Positions 52,410 through 62,198 are shown, numbered from the stretch's first letter. The stretch: DNA of 64,000 bases from Nitrospira sp. LK70 (GCA_011090425.1 PHGD01000004.1:34185-98184), one strand, 5' to 3'. Numbers and translations are program-made. Notes: generated from the letters alone by a model not told the origin.

Positions 52410-53284
52410 AATCGTATGCTCCGTGGGATGCCCATCGTGCTGCCCTTGCCGAACTCTTGTCACCGTTCTTAGACAAGTTCACGATCGTTGACGTTGGGGC
52501 TCACGGTACCGGAGAGGCAGATGTTTATGCGCCGGCTCTTGAGGCACCGAACGCATTGGTCATTGGATTTGAGCCGAACACAGAGGAGTGTGCTCGTCTC
52601 AATCTGCAGTCGGCGGGGCGGCGCAGGTTCTTCGCACATGCTATTGGGAACGGTCGGCCGGGCATCTTCCATGTTTGCCGCGGTCCTCTGACGTCATCTC
52701 TTCTGCGACCAAATACTGCCGTGCTCGACCAATACGAAAACTTGGCAGAGTTGTGTGAAGTCACGGCGGAAATGCCGATCGACACGGTCAGGTTGGATGA
52801 TATCGGTGAAATCGGGGCCGTTGACTTTTTGAAGCTCGATATTCAAGGAGCGACACTCCTTGCGCTGGAGAATGCTGAACAGTTACTTCAGCAAACGCTC
52901 GTCGTCCATGCTGAAACGGAATTTGTCCCTATTTATACCGGAGAGCCATTATTTTCCGAGTGCGAGCTATTTCTGCGTCAACGTGGCTTCATGTTTCACC
53001 ACTTTCACAGCCTTGAAGGGCTGCGAATGACGCCAGCAGGTGCTCATGCGGTCGGTCGCCATCCATCGCAGACGCTGTGGGCAGATGCGGTGTTTGTTCC
53101 TTCCTTGGAACGCCTGGCCCGACTCTCATGTCGCGATCTCGCCAGATTGGCCTGGGCGATGGACGCGGTCTACGGCGCCTGTGACCTGGCTATGGTCTGT
53201 CTTCGACGCTGTGCAGAGAATGGAGGGCCTTATCTGGCTGAGCGGTATCGCAGTCTCCTCGCTGAAGGGGGGATGCTGGCATGA
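52406..53284 (+). CDS. FkbM-family methyltransferase
   Basis: 292 aa. IVDVGAHGTGEADVYAPAL gives the SAM turn, GFEPNTEECARLNLQSAG the second strand, and VDFLKLDIQGATLLALENAE the FkbM-typical metal/SAM segment. An extra 100 residues follow (from HHFHSLEGL). Coupled by ATGA to wzm tail C and directly to wzt. Substrate likely a polysaccharide, possibly the terminal residue. Confidence 0.9.
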   Translation: MKSYAPWDAHRAALAELLSPFLDKFTIVDVGAHGTGEADVYAPALEAPNALVIGFEPNTEECARLNLQSAGRRRFFAHAIGNGRPGIFHVCRGPLTSSLLRPNTAVLDQYENLAELCEVTAEMPIDTVRLDDIGEIGAVDFLKLDIQGATLLALENAEQLLQQTLVVHAETEFVPIYTGEPLFSECELFLRQRGFMFHHFHSLEGLRMTPAGAHAVGRHPSQTLWADAVFVPSLERLARLSCRDLARLAWAMDAVYGACDLAMVCLRRCAENGGPYLAERYRSLLAEGGMLA

Positions 53285-54744
53285 GTGCTGTGCACGGACG
53301 CGATACCGCGACCGTTGAACTCAATGAAAAGCGGCCGATATTGCGCGTGCGATCCTTAAGCAAGCGATACTCACTGTACTCCAGCCCCGGGCATCGTCTG
53401 GCCAAATTGGTTTTCGGTCGATTGCTCAAGGAATCACTAACATATTCCGCGTTGGAGGATGTCAATTTTGAACTGATGCCGGGTGAGGCCTTGGCCGTGA
53501 TAGGCCGCAATGGAGCCGGCAAGAGTACGTTGCTGCAACTCCTGTCCGGCGTTCTACTGCCGACAACTGGCTCGATCGAGGTTTCGGGAAGAGTCGCCGG
53601 TTTGCTGGAGTTGGGAAGTGGATTTAGTCCGGAGTTTTCAGGGCGGGAAAATATCTTCATCAATGGGGCGATTCTCGGACTCAATGAGCATCAAACGCGT
53701 GATCGACTGGATGACATTATCGCATTTGCCGAAATTGGGGATTATATCGACCAGCCGGTAAAGACCTATTCCAGTGGAATGTTCCTGCGGTTGGCTTTCA
53801 GTGTAGCCATACACTCGGACCCCAACCTATTGCTGGTGGATGAAGCGCTCACGGTCGGTGACGTCTTCTTTCAGCAGAAATGCTATAAGCGCCTCAACGA
53901 ACTGCGTGCTCGAGGTATGACGGTTCTCCTTGTTACGCATTCGATGGCCGATGCTGCTCAATTTTGCAATCGAGGCATTGTGTTGTCGCATGGCCGTATT
54001 GTATTCGAGGGGCTTGCCAAAGAGTCGGTGGAATACTATTTCCACCACGAGTATGAAACGCCAACTGGGCAATACAGAAACAGCAGCCAGGCCGAAGCGC
54101 ACCTGCCGGCGCCGCATGCTGGTCAGAACCTCACCGCCAATGATGCTTTCAATCCTTTCGATCTCCATTCAGAGGAGGCAGTCGATCTGCTTTCCTGCAA
54201 ACAGGTCGGCACGGCGTCAGTCCGGGCACGTAGGCTCCTGATTACAGGGCGCGACGACAAGCCGCGTCGTGTTTTTCAGCAGGGTGAATGGGTAAAAGTG
54301 CATGTCGACTTTTCTATTGACGAGTTCCTTTCAGTGCCTGTTGCCGGAGTTCAGTTGATCAATGCGAAAGGAGTTCTGGTGCATGGGCGCAATTCACTCC
54401 AATTCGAATCTGCGCCGCCATTTGGTGCACACGCCGGTACACGTTTGCACTGCATTCATGAGATCAAACTCGATGTCGATGTCGGTGAATATACCCTTGA
54501 AACCGGTCTCGCTGATCTTCCGCACGAGTTATTCAAACGTCGGCACGTGTATTCTCCATTAGACATCGCGCCACAGCTCCGTTTGCTATGCCACGTCATC
54601 GGAATGGCTGCAATCTCTGTCATATACAGGCATGAAGGCAGTCCCTGCCTGTTCTCGCACTATGGTGTGGCCGACCTGCCGAGCCAACAGCAGATAACCC
54701 TGCTGTCGCCGGTCGATACCCATCACGAGGGCAGCATCAGATGA
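53281..54744 (+). CDS. wzt: O-antigen ABC transporter ATPase Wzt (cluster 2)
   Basis: 487 aa. GRNGAGKSTLLQLLSG P-loop, YSSGMFLRLAFSV signature, LLLVDEALTVGD Walker B. After residue about 260 comes a long C-terminal domain (about 200 aa) with a beta-rich Wzt carbohydrate-binding look, larger than that of the cluster 1 Wzt. It would recognise the modified non-reducing end of the polymer exported by Wzm at 50290. Coupled to the FkbM genes on both sides. Confidence 0.93.
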   Translation: MSAVHGRDTATVELNEKRPILRVRSLSKRYSLYSSPGHRLAKLVFGRLLKESLTYSALEDVNFELMPGEALAVIGRNGAGKSTLLQLLSGVLLPTTGSIEVSGRVAGLLELGSGFSPEFSGRENIFINGAILGLNEHQTRDRLDDIIAFAEIGDYIDQPVKTYSSGMFLRLAFSVAIHSDPNLLLVDEALTVGDVFFQQKCYKRLNELRARGMTVLLVTHSMADAAQFCNRGIVLSHGRIVFEGLAKESVEYYFHHEYETPTGQYRNSSQAEAHLPAPHAGQNLTANDAFNPFDLHSEEAVDLLSCKQVGTASVRARRLLITGRDDKPRRVFQQGEWVKVHVDFSIDEFLSVPVAGVQLINAKGVLVHGRNSLQFESAPPFGAHAGTRLHCIHEIKLDVDVGEYTLETGLADLPHELFKRRHVYSPLDIAPQLRLLCHVIGMAAISVIYRHEGSPCLFSHYGVADLPSQQQITLLSPVDTHHEGSIR

Positions 54745-56957
54745 TCACCTACGCACAGAATTTCGAAGATGTGCTCCTTGCCCGATTGTTCAAAGGACGG
54801 TCGGAAGGTTTCTATATCGATGTTGGGGCTTGGCATCCTACACTGCATTCGGTCACTCGGTACTTTTATGATCTTGGTTGGTCTGGCATCAACGTCGAAC
54901 CGATCCCAGGACAATACCAGCTTTTTGTCGAGGCCAGGCCGCGAGACATCAATATCAATGCCGCTGTCGGCGAAGTTCCTGGGCAACTAACCTTTCACGA
55001 ATGCAAGGACCTTACGTCCTTGTCTACTGCAAACGCCAAACAGGCAGAGCTATTGCGAGTCGCCGGCCACCAGGTCGAGTTTTATGAAGTCCCTGTCATC
55101 ACGCTCGACGAGATCTTCGCGTCGTGTGTCGGTCGCACCATCGATTTTCTCAAGGTCGATGTTGAGGGTTACGAGGCTGCGGTCCTGAAAGGCACGGACT
55201 GGAGCCATTGCCGTCCACGCGTGCTCCTGATCGAGGCAACGCTCCCGGCGGTCAAGATCGAGGATTGGGACAATGTGGATTCCGTTCGCAACTGGGATTC
55301 GTGGGAGCCAGGATTGCTCGGAGCTGGGTACGAATTTGCGTGGTTTGACGGACTCAGCCGTTTCTATGTGCGTCGTGAAGACCATGGGCTCAAGAGGCGT
55401 CTCTTCCTCCCGCCGTGTGTCCATGATGAATTCGAACCCGCTGAAGTCAGCCAGTTGAAGGCTAATTATGCGGAGCTGATCCGGGACCGTGAAGAAATAC
55501 TTAGCGTCAATCGACGCCTTGTCGACGAATTGGAGGAACAAAGGAACTTTAGCCAGAAACTGATCGCTAAGGAACTGGTGATCGAAAGTCTGGCCATTCA
55601 AGAGCTGGAGCGCAAGGCGTTGTTGTGCGGGTCGGCCGATCTTCTATATCGCTGGCGCCGACAGCACGGTCCGCCTAGTTACGGTGAATTTATCCCAAGC
55701 GAGATCGGAACTCAGGGGACTCATGTCGCAGTTGACACACTTCAGATCATATTCGGAGTATCCGGTGGTGTGGAAACTTATATGAAAATGCTAGCCAGTG
55801 CGCTGATCAATAGCGGCAAACGGGTCACGCTAATTTGCTTGCCAGACCAATTGTCGGCGCTTCGTAAGCGATTCGAGTCTCGAGTCGGCTATTTCGTCAT
55901 GCGCCAGAGCCCAGCAATCAGGTCTTTGATCAAGGCTTCCAATCGGCTGAGCGGTGGCGCAAGGGGCCTAAATGCTGCAACTTCCTTGGCCACCTTTACG
56001 CGATTGCGTGAAGATATCGGTGCTGATGTTCTGCATAGCCCAGTGCAGATGTTTTCGATGTTAGATTTTCGGATACCATCGGTACTCAATTTGCACGACC
56101 TTCAGCATCTGCACTTTCCTGAAAATTTCCGACCATCCGACATCGAGGCGCGTGATCACTTGTATGGATTGTCGTCTTCTCTAGCTGATGCGATCGTGGT
56201 TTCGTCAGATTTCGTTCGAAATGACCTGAGAGAAAAGATGGCGGTAGCGCCGTCAAAAGTCTTTACGATCCCGGTGACATGGGATCCAATGGTTGTTGGC
56301 GGCCTGAAGAAATTCGGCGTCGAGGACGCGATTGCACTTTACCGACTGCCACCGCTCTATGCGATTTATCCTGCTCAGTTCTGGCCGCACAAGAATCATG
56401 TGCGCTTGGTGGAGGCTTTGCGCATCGTTCGAGACAAGCGCCCTGAAATCGATCTGAAGTTGGTTTTCACCGGTTATCGTGGACATTCGGGCTGGCCGAA
56501 GGTGAAAGAGGCTATTGCAGCGCAGGGACTTGAGAATCATATCTTTTGCTTGGACCATGTCCCCGTTGAACATTTGGCGGCACTCTATCGAGGTTCGATC
56601 TTCTGCGTGATGCCATCGACGTTCGAGGCATCTAGTTACCCCGTCATTGAGTCTCAAGTGCTAGGTGTGCCCGCGATGTGCTCGAATGTGACCTCGCTGC
56701 CTGAATTGATGCGGGAGGGTGCCGGGCTGTTATTCGATCCGTTCAACGTTGATGATATTGCCGCCAAGATGCTGCGCTGGCTGGACGACCCCGAGGATCG
56801 GAAGGATCATGTCGAGCGTGCTCGCATGAAGGTGCAGCGGGAACATAGTGTGGAGAGCTATATCTTGGGCCTTGAGACGGCATACCAGTACGCTGTGGCG
56901 ACAAAGGCCGGGATGCCCTTGGCTATCACCAAAGGGTCAGTTAGCGGCAGGCCCTGA
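54741..56957 (+). CDS. FkbM methyltransferase - coiled coil - GT4 fusion
   Basis: 738 aa. Residues about 1-215 are a FkbM methyltransferase (FYIDVGAWHPTLHSVTRYF, NVEPIPGQYQLF, IDFLKVDVEGYEAAVLKGTD). Residues about 235-290 form a charged coiled coil. Residues about 330-720 are a GT4 glycosyltransferase (IIFGVSGGVETYMKMLASAL, NLHDLQHLHFPENF, VTWDPMV, FCVMPSTFEASSYPVIESQV, MCSNVTSLPELM). Such methyl-cap plus glycosyl fusions can set chain length in ABC-exported O-antigens, as WbdD with WbdA does in E. coli O9a; here that is inference from domain design and from adjacency to wzt. Confidence 0.9.
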   Translation: MITYAQNFEDVLLARLFKGRSEGFYIDVGAWHPTLHSVTRYFYDLGWSGINVEPIPGQYQLFVEARPRDININAAVGEVPGQLTFHECKDLTSLSTANAKQAELLRVAGHQVEFYEVPVITLDEIFASCVGRTIDFLKVDVEGYEAAVLKGTDWSHCRPRVLLIEATLPAVKIEDWDNVDSVRNWDSWEPGLLGAGYEFAWFDGLSRFYVRREDHGLKRRLFLPPCVHDEFEPAEVSQLKANYAELIRDREEILSVNRRLVDELEEQRNFSQKLIAKELVIESLAIQELERKALLCGSADLLYRWRRQHGPPSYGEFIPSEIGTQGTHVAVDTLQIIFGVSGGVETYMKMLASALINSGKRVTLICLPDQLSALRKRFESRVGYFVMRQSPAIRSLIKASNRLSGGARGLNAATSLATFTRLREDIGADVLHSPVQMFSMLDFRIPSVLNLHDLQHLHFPENFRPSDIEARDHLYGLSSSLADAIVVSSDFVRNDLREKMAVAPSKVFTIPVTWDPMVVGGLKKFGVEDAIALYRLPPLYAIYPAQFWPHKNHVRLVEALRIVRDKRPEIDLKLVFTGYRGHSGWPKVKEAIAAQGLENHIFCLDHVPVEHLAALYRGSIFCVMPSTFEASSYPVIESQVLGVPAMCSNVTSLPELMREGAGLLFDPFNVDDIAAKMLRWLDDPEDRKDHVERARMKVQREHSVESYILGLETAYQYAVATKAGMPLAITKGSVSGRP

Positions 56958-56994
56958 GCTCTCATATTGCACCCATATTAAAATAGAAAATTAA

Positions 56995-58116
56995 ATGAAT
57001 GTTCGGTTTCAGGTTTCCAAGCCGGTGTTGTGTGGTAATGAAAAACGGTACGTGAACGACGCTATGGACGCAGGCTGGATTTCCAGCAATGGCGCCTACC
57101 TGCAAAAATTCGAAAAGGCCATTGCCGATGTGCTCCACGTCGACGAGTGCCTGGTAGCAAGCAGTGGCACGACAGCCCTGCATCTCGCCTGCCTTGCTTT
57201 GGGTCTCAAGCCGGGCGATGAGGTGGTCGTGCCATCCCTGACCTACGTGGCCTCGGCCAACGCGATTACTTATTGCGGCGCTACACCTGTTTTTGCCGAT
57301 TGCGACCCGCACACCTGGAACGCGACCGCCGCGCTTATCGAGCAGGCCTGGACGCCACGGACGGTAGGGGTCATCGGGGTTCACCTCTACGGGATGCCGG
57401 CCGACATCGAAGCCATAGCCGATCTCTGCCGGCGACGCGGTGCTTGGTTGCTCGAAGACTGTGCAGAGAGCCTGGGGGCGTCCGTCAATGGGAAACCAAC
57501 CGGATCATTCGGGGACGCGGCGACCTTCAGCTTTTACGGGAACAAGACCATTTCTACTGGCGAGGGCGGGGCACTCTACGTCCGTGACCTCGAGCGGCGG
57601 CGCCATGCTAAGATGTTGCGTGGGCAGGGGATGGACTTCAATCGACGATACTGGCATCCCATCGTCGGCTACAACTACCGGATGACCAACATCGCTGCCG
57701 CCATTGGCCTCGGTCAGATTGAAATGCTGGATTTTCATCTATCCGAGCGTCGTCGGATTGCTAACCGCTACCTCCAGCAGTTATTTCCGCTAGCTGCAGA
57801 AGGCTTAGTCCAGTTGCCTGTCCAAGCTAATGACTACGTCAATACCTTTTGGCTTTTCTCCATAGTGCTTACAGGTGGTGGAGAAGCTCGGCGGGGAAAG
57901 GTCATGCGCGAATTGGCTGATGATTTTGGCATAGAGACAAGGCCATTTTTTGTCCCGATGCATCGTCTCCCCATGTACTTATCTAACCACATATTTCCAA
58001 GCGCTGAATTTCTTGCTGCACATGGGATGAATTTGCCAACATATTCTGGCCTTGTTGACAGGGAGGTAGATGAAATTTGTGATGCTTTTGCGTCTGTGCT
58101 GCGGAAAAACCTTTGA
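56995..58116 (+). CDS. DegT/DnrJ/EryC1 aminotransferase, perosamine-synthase-like
   Basis: 373 aa PLP enzyme. Pro-Ser-Leu-Thr-Tyr-Val active-site stretch (VVPSLTYVASANAI), EDCAESLGASVNGKPTGSFG, and the internal aldimine lysine Lys184 in FYGNKTISTGEGG. The GNKTxSTGEGG form is common in GDP-perosamine synthases. It would aminate the 4-position of a 6-deoxy-4-keto sugar. No GDP-mannose 4,6-dehydratase gene is seen in the window. Distance to lpxA argues against a GnnB role. Confidence 0.9.
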   Translation: MNVRFQVSKPVLCGNEKRYVNDAMDAGWISSNGAYLQKFEKAIADVLHVDECLVASSGTTALHLACLALGLKPGDEVVVPSLTYVASANAITYCGATPVFADCDPHTWNATAALIEQAWTPRTVGVIGVHLYGMPADIEAIADLCRRRGAWLLEDCAESLGASVNGKPTGSFGDAATFSFYGNKTISTGEGGALYVRDLERRRHAKMLRGQGMDFNRRYWHPIVGYNYRMTNIAAAIGLGQIEMLDFHLSERRRIANRYLQQLFPLAAEGLVQLPVQANDYVNTFWLFSIVLTGGGEARRGKVMRELADDFGIETRPFFVPMHRLPMYLSNHIFPSAEFLAAHGMNLPTYSGLVDREVDEICDAFASVLRKNL

Positions 58117-58270
58117 CAAGAATGGTCCACCAGGGAAATTGGGTTCGGCGAAGACCTGCGGCAGTTCGGAATCGGTTTGAATAGCTTCAGATTACTCAGG
58201 ATAACGCGACATCCGCAAATGGCGGGTCTGCGGCCTCGCGTATGAAGTAGATGGAATCGGAAGGGATGTT

Positions 58271-59254
58271 ATGAACGACCTAGAACTCAGCTTAGCGTTT
58301 GCGCCGACCGGGGAACAGCTCTCTGTCGTGCGAAACCTACCGACAGAACGGCTACCACGCTTTGCGGTGGTCGTGCCGTCATTTAATCAGGCTGCCTTTC
58401 TTCGGGAAACGCTGGATAGCGTGCTGGTGCAGAACTATCCGAACATGGAAATCTTTGTCGCTGATGGCGGCTCAGAGGATGGCTCGCCGGAAATTCTTGA
58501 CGAATACGCCCGGACGTATCCAGAAATATTCCGTTACGACAGCCGGCCTGATGGTGGACATCATCAAGGGGTCAACAAAGGTATCGCCAATACGACGGGT
58601 GAGATCATTGCCTGGATCAATTCCGACGACCTCTATTTGCCGGATTCTTTCTGGAAGGTAGCGACCTTTTTTAGTTTCAACCAGATGGCGATGATCGTCT
58701 ATGGTCGGAATCGCTATGTTGACCGTCACTTGAAGCCGGTTGTTGATTATCCGGTCGACTGGAGTCCGTTGTTATCCGAGCAGCGGCGGCGGATGATGCA
58801 CTTTTGCCTCGTTCCCCAGCCCTCACTGTTTTTTAAGCGGACCGCTATTACGCTGTGCGGTGCCTTGAATTCGAAAATTCTGGATTACGAACTCTGGATG
58901 CGTTGGCAGCGCGATCTGCCATTCTATTTCTACAACGATTACCTGTCGTTGTCACGGTTGCATGACGACGCAATCACCGCGAATGCTGACCACACACTGC
59001 TGCGGGGTATTTGCGAAACGGTGCATCAATATTACGGGGTTGTCCCGTTCAGTTGGGCCTTCAAGTACGCCTACACCGCGGAGTATGGTGCTGCCTGGGT
59101 CCGTGGTGAATCGCCTACGCCCGGGTTAAAGGTCCACCTGATGGCCAACTGGTACTCGCTTTCAATGAATCTGCGCTGGCTGCCGCGGCTGACCAAGCGG
59201 TCGATACGGGCCCTGGCCGCCTGGGCTGCGCAGGCAGGCCGAATTGCGGCGTGA
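58271..59254 (+). CDS. GT2 glycosyltransferase
   Basis: 327 aa. FAVVVPSFNQAAFLRETLDS, FVADGGSEDGSPEILDEYAR, and WINSDDLYLPDSFW (SDD). A good ribosome site (GGAAGGGATGTT) precedes ATG 58271. Similar in design to the next gene. The preceding 154 bases (58117-58270) hold nothing recognisable. Confidence 0.9.
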   Translation: MNDLELSLAFAPTGEQLSVVRNLPTERLPRFAVVVPSFNQAAFLRETLDSVLVQNYPNMEIFVADGGSEDGSPEILDEYARTYPEIFRYDSRPDGGHHQGVNKGIANTTGEIIAWINSDDLYLPDSFWKVATFFSFNQMAMIVYGRNRYVDRHLKPVVDYPVDWSPLLSEQRRRMMHFCLVPQPSLFFKRTAITLCGALNSKILDYELWMRWQRDLPFYFYNDYLSLSRLHDDAITANADHTLLRGICETVHQYYGVVPFSWAFKYAYTAEYGAAWVRGESPTPGLKVHLMANWYSLSMNLRWLPRLTKRSIRALAAWAAQAGRIAA

Positions 59255-59263
59255 GGGGTGGGG

Positions 59264-60235
59264 ATGAATACGGCACCAATTGGTATCACTGTAGTTGTCC
59301 CCTCCTATAACCAGGGACGTTTTATCGACGAAACGCTCGACGGCCTCCTGGATCAGGGATATCCGGCTCTGGAGATTCTCGTCATGGATGGCGGGTCGAC
59401 GGACGATACGGTCGAGCGCCTGAAATGTTACGGGGATCAGATAACCTGGGTCAGCGAAAAGGATCGTGGGCAATCTGACGCTATCGCCAAGGGTTTCGCC
59501 CGCGCAGGACACGAATGGCTTACCTGGCTCAATTCGGACGATATCCAGTGCAATCGTGCGTTGTGGGCGGTCAATGATGTCGTAACGGTGCATCCGGATG
59601 CCGATGTCGTCGTGGGACAAGGCCATTACATGGATGAGCACGGGGGTAATACCCGTCCCTATCCGACCATCGATCTCGGCCAAGGGGTGGATGTTGCCCA
59701 ACAGATTTTCCTGAAGGGCTATATGGCCCAACCGTCGGTCTTTTTCCGAAAGAATGCTTACCATCGTATCGGCGGGATCAATCCGGCATTGAAATTCTGT
59801 ATGGATTACGATTTGTGGACCCGATTCACGTTGGCAGGATGCCGCTTTGTCGGTTGCGACGCTGATCTCTCTGGTAATCGGTGGTATGCCACGACGAAGT
59901 CTTCGGGGCAAACACTGGATTTGCTCGGTGAGGTGGCCGCTACTCAGATCCGACACTTTGGCTGTGTCTCGCCCTATTTCGTTCAGGCAATCAGCGACAA
60001 TTTGTACCAACTGTTCCATGCTAACCAGCATGGGGATACGCACCATGTGCTGTATCGGATCCTTTATTTCAAAACCGTTTGGCTTTGGTTCAACGTACGT
60101 CGACCGATGTATTGCCTTCGGGGACTCCTGATCGAGACGATAGCCAAGTCCGGGCCCATTGTGGGTGACAAGTTGACGTTGACCGATCTCTGGCGCGGTC
60201 TGCGCAATGTGTTCCGCCTGCAGAGGGGGGGCTAA
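59264..60235 (+). CDS. GT2 glycosyltransferase
   Basis: 323 aa: ITVVVPSYNQGRFIDETLDG, VMDGGSTDDTVERL, SEKDRGQSDAIAKGFA, WLNSDDIQCNRAL, and MDYDLWTRFTLAGC (acceptor side). ATG 59264 has GAGGGGTGGGG in front. Pairs with 58271 as neighbouring polymer-building transferases. Confidence 0.91.
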   Translation: MNTAPIGITVVVPSYNQGRFIDETLDGLLDQGYPALEILVMDGGSTDDTVERLKCYGDQITWVSEKDRGQSDAIAKGFARAGHEWLTWLNSDDIQCNRALWAVNDVVTVHPDADVVVGQGHYMDEHGGNTRPYPTIDLGQGVDVAQQIFLKGYMAQPSVFFRKNAYHRIGGINPALKFCMDYDLWTRFTLAGCRFVGCDADLSGNRWYATTKSSGQTLDLLGEVAATQIRHFGCVSPYFVQAISDNLYQLFHANQHGDTHHVLYRILYFKTVWLWFNVRRPMYCLRGLLIETIAKSGPIVGDKLTLTDLWRGLRNVFRLQRGG

Positions 60236-60714
60236 TGACGGCAAGTACCGAGCTTCTGCAGTTGAGACCAGAGCATGGGCCAATGCTCCTCGATTTGTTT
60301 TCCATCATTGCGGCGGACCCAGAAAGCAGGCATTTTCATCCGCATCCTTTTACGGCAGTGGAAGCTGACAGAATCTGTGGTCACGGCGGATTGGACCGGT
60401 ATTTTGCGCTCAAGGTGAATGATCGACTCCTGGCCTACGGCATGCTGCGAGGGTGGGACGAGGGATTCCTGGTGCCGAGCATCGGCATTTACGTGGCTCC
60501 GGAACTCCGTGGGTCTGGTGCGGCGCAATTGATGATGCAATTCATGCACCTGACTGCACGACTGTCAGGCGCAAAGCAGATCAGGCTCAAAGTTTATCCA
60601 AGCAACCAAGTAGCCTTCGCGTTTTACACGTCGCTCGGCTACCGTTTTCCGAAGCAAGGCGGACAGGATGTCCAGCTTGTTGGAACGTTGGACCTCTGGG
60701 CGCCCACAAAATGA
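60235..60714 (+). CDS. GNAT-family N-acetyltransferase
   Basis: 159 aa. VPSIGIYVAPELRGSGAAQL carries the acetyl-CoA-binding R/Q-x-x-G-x-G/A pattern; LKVYPSNQVAFAFYTSLGYR is the C-terminal GNAT strand. May acetylate an amino sugar such as one made by the aminotransferase at 56995; inference. TAATG overlap with the previous gene. Confidence 0.88.
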   Translation: MTASTELLQLRPEHGPMLLDLFSIIAADPESRHFHPHPFTAVEADRICGHGGLDRYFALKVNDRLLAYGMLRGWDEGFLVPSIGIYVAPELRGSGAAQLMMQFMHLTARLSGAKQIRLKVYPSNQVAFAFYTSLGYRFPKQGGQDVQLVGTLDLWAPTK

Positions 60715-60920
60715 TGGCTGGATCGACCATTATCAGCAGTGCTTCGGCACGCAACAGCGGACTCCTAAAAGCCGCGTTTCGTTGTGTCGATGTATATCGG
60801 CTCGGGCAATTGACCGCCTATGCTCCGCACGCACTGAAGGCGAAATTTAATTGTAGTACCGCATGCTTAAGTTGTTTCAAGCTTTTTCTGGTTACGCCGG
60901 TGTTGAATCAAGCATCGTAA
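60711..60920 (+). other. 69-codon reading frame coupled to the GNAT gene
   Basis: ATG 60711 overlaps the GNAT stop (ATGA). Encodes MMAGSTIISSASARNSGLLK then a mixed tail ending at TGA-like TAA 60918. No domain recognised. Likely another truncated gene start, as its position is exactly that of a coupled gene. Confidence 0.35.
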
Positions 60921-61049
60921 TCGGGCAAATGCTGTCGTGCTCTCCTGAACTCAACCCAAATGGCTTGATTGCAGGGAAGCGCTACAGCCACTCCAAACGC
61001 ATCATTAACTGTTCAGAAGTATATACAGAACAATATTGGGCTATCGGGG

Positions 61050-62198
61050 ATGATCTACAGCATAGCCATACCTGTCTTAGGACAGGCCAACTTTCTTCCA
61101 ACAGCTCTCTCAAGCATTCAAGTACAAGCCTGCCGCTTTCAGTTAGCTGTAATGGACGCAACGCCAGATAATAGTGTCCAGGATGTGCTCAAGAACTATA
61201 CTCAAATGCTGAGTTACCATCGGCACGGCCAGGATGCGGGGCAGTCTGCGGCAATTCAAGAAGGGTGGGATCATACAGAGGGGGATATTCTTGCGTGGCT
61301 ATGTGCTGACGATTACTATTTTCCGTATGCACTCGAGGAAGTCGACAAAATCTTCGCGTCCCGTCCTGAGGTTGATGTCGTATATGGGGATAGCATTTTT
61401 GTAGATCGAGAGGGAAATTTTTTGAGTTATTTTATTGAAATAAGTGATGATATTAGGTCAATTCTGCACGGTTGTTGTATATCGCAGCCCTCTTGTTTCA
61501 TTCGCAGGACTGCGCTGTGCAGAATAGGAAAATTAGATACCACACTCCACTATATTATGGATTGGGACTTATGGACCCGCTTGTATAAAGCTAGGGCGAA
61601 ATTTCATTATCTCCGCAAACCATTATCCGCAGTACGAGTGTATTCGGAAACCAAAACGGCAAGTCGGTCTAAGAAGCGGTATGGCGAGATTAATCGGCAT
61701 CTAAAATGCAATGTGGGCCTTTGTGCAAGAATAAGGTCACTGCTGGCATTTTATTACTATGACCTGCTGATTGGGAAAAGATCGATGACGGATAATATCG
61801 CCTTCCATGCCATCGAACTGGTACATTCGATAAAGAATGTTGTGTGGAAACGCTTCACGCAGAGAAAAGCTGTACTTTATGGTATTGAGTCGTATTCAAA
61901 TAAGGTATTCGGTGAATGCGAAATCTACCTTCCTTTGTATGGAAATTATTCGCCACGCCAAATAGTCCTTGAGTACAGGAATGTGGACGCACTTCAGATC
62001 CATATAAACGGCCATCTGCAAAATGTTGCTCCTTTGGCCTGTGGCGAGGACAGTTATAGGTACGTCCTCAAAGTTAATGATAATTTAATCAGTAATCTCC
62101 TCAAGATAAACTTGCGCTCGCCTTCTACTAATCCGTGGCAGTTTGTCTCCTTAAGATTACCGTCAAATTCTGAATCGCTGAAATCTGCCCCTCGATAA
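61050..62198 (+). CDS. GT2 glycosyltransferase with C-terminal extension
   Basis: 382 aa: YSIAIPVLGQANFLPTALSS, MDATPDNSVQDVLKNY, WLCADDYYFPYALEEVDKIF (ADDY), IMDWDLWTRLYKARAKFHYL. After residue about 285 there is an extra beta-rich domain (from VFGECEIYLPLYGNYSPRQ) of about 95 residues, not part of a GT2 core. The gene is AT-rich compared with neighbours, suggesting recent acquisition. ATG 61050 is used. Confidence 0.88.
   Translation: MIYSIAIPVLGQANFLPTALSSIQVQACRFQLAVMDATPDNSVQDVLKNYTQMLSYHRHGQDAGQSAAIQEGWDHTEGDILAWLCADDYYFPYALEEVDKIFASRPEVDVVYGDSIFVDREGNFLSYFIEISDDIRSILHGCCISQPSCFIRRTALCRIGKLDTTLHYIMDWDLWTRLYKARAKFHYLRKPLSAVRVYSETKTASRSKKRYGEINRHLKCNVGLCARIRSLLAFYYYDLLIGKRSMTDNIAFHAIELVHSIKNVVWKRFTQRKAVLYGIESYSNKVFGECEIYLPLYGNYSPRQIVLEYRNVDALQIHINGHLQNVAPLACGEDSYRYVLKVNDNLISNLLKINLRSPSTNPWQFVSLRLPSNSESLKSAPR

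Noticed and set aside
56995..58116. DegT aminotransferase as GnnB partner of the Gfo/Idh gene at 5385
   Set aside because: 50 kb away, among O-antigen genes, with perosamine-synthase-like motifs.
59162..60283. 373-aa minus-strand reading frame opposite two GT2 genes
   Set aside because: Antisense shadow; no motifs, and both plus-strand genes have intact signatures.
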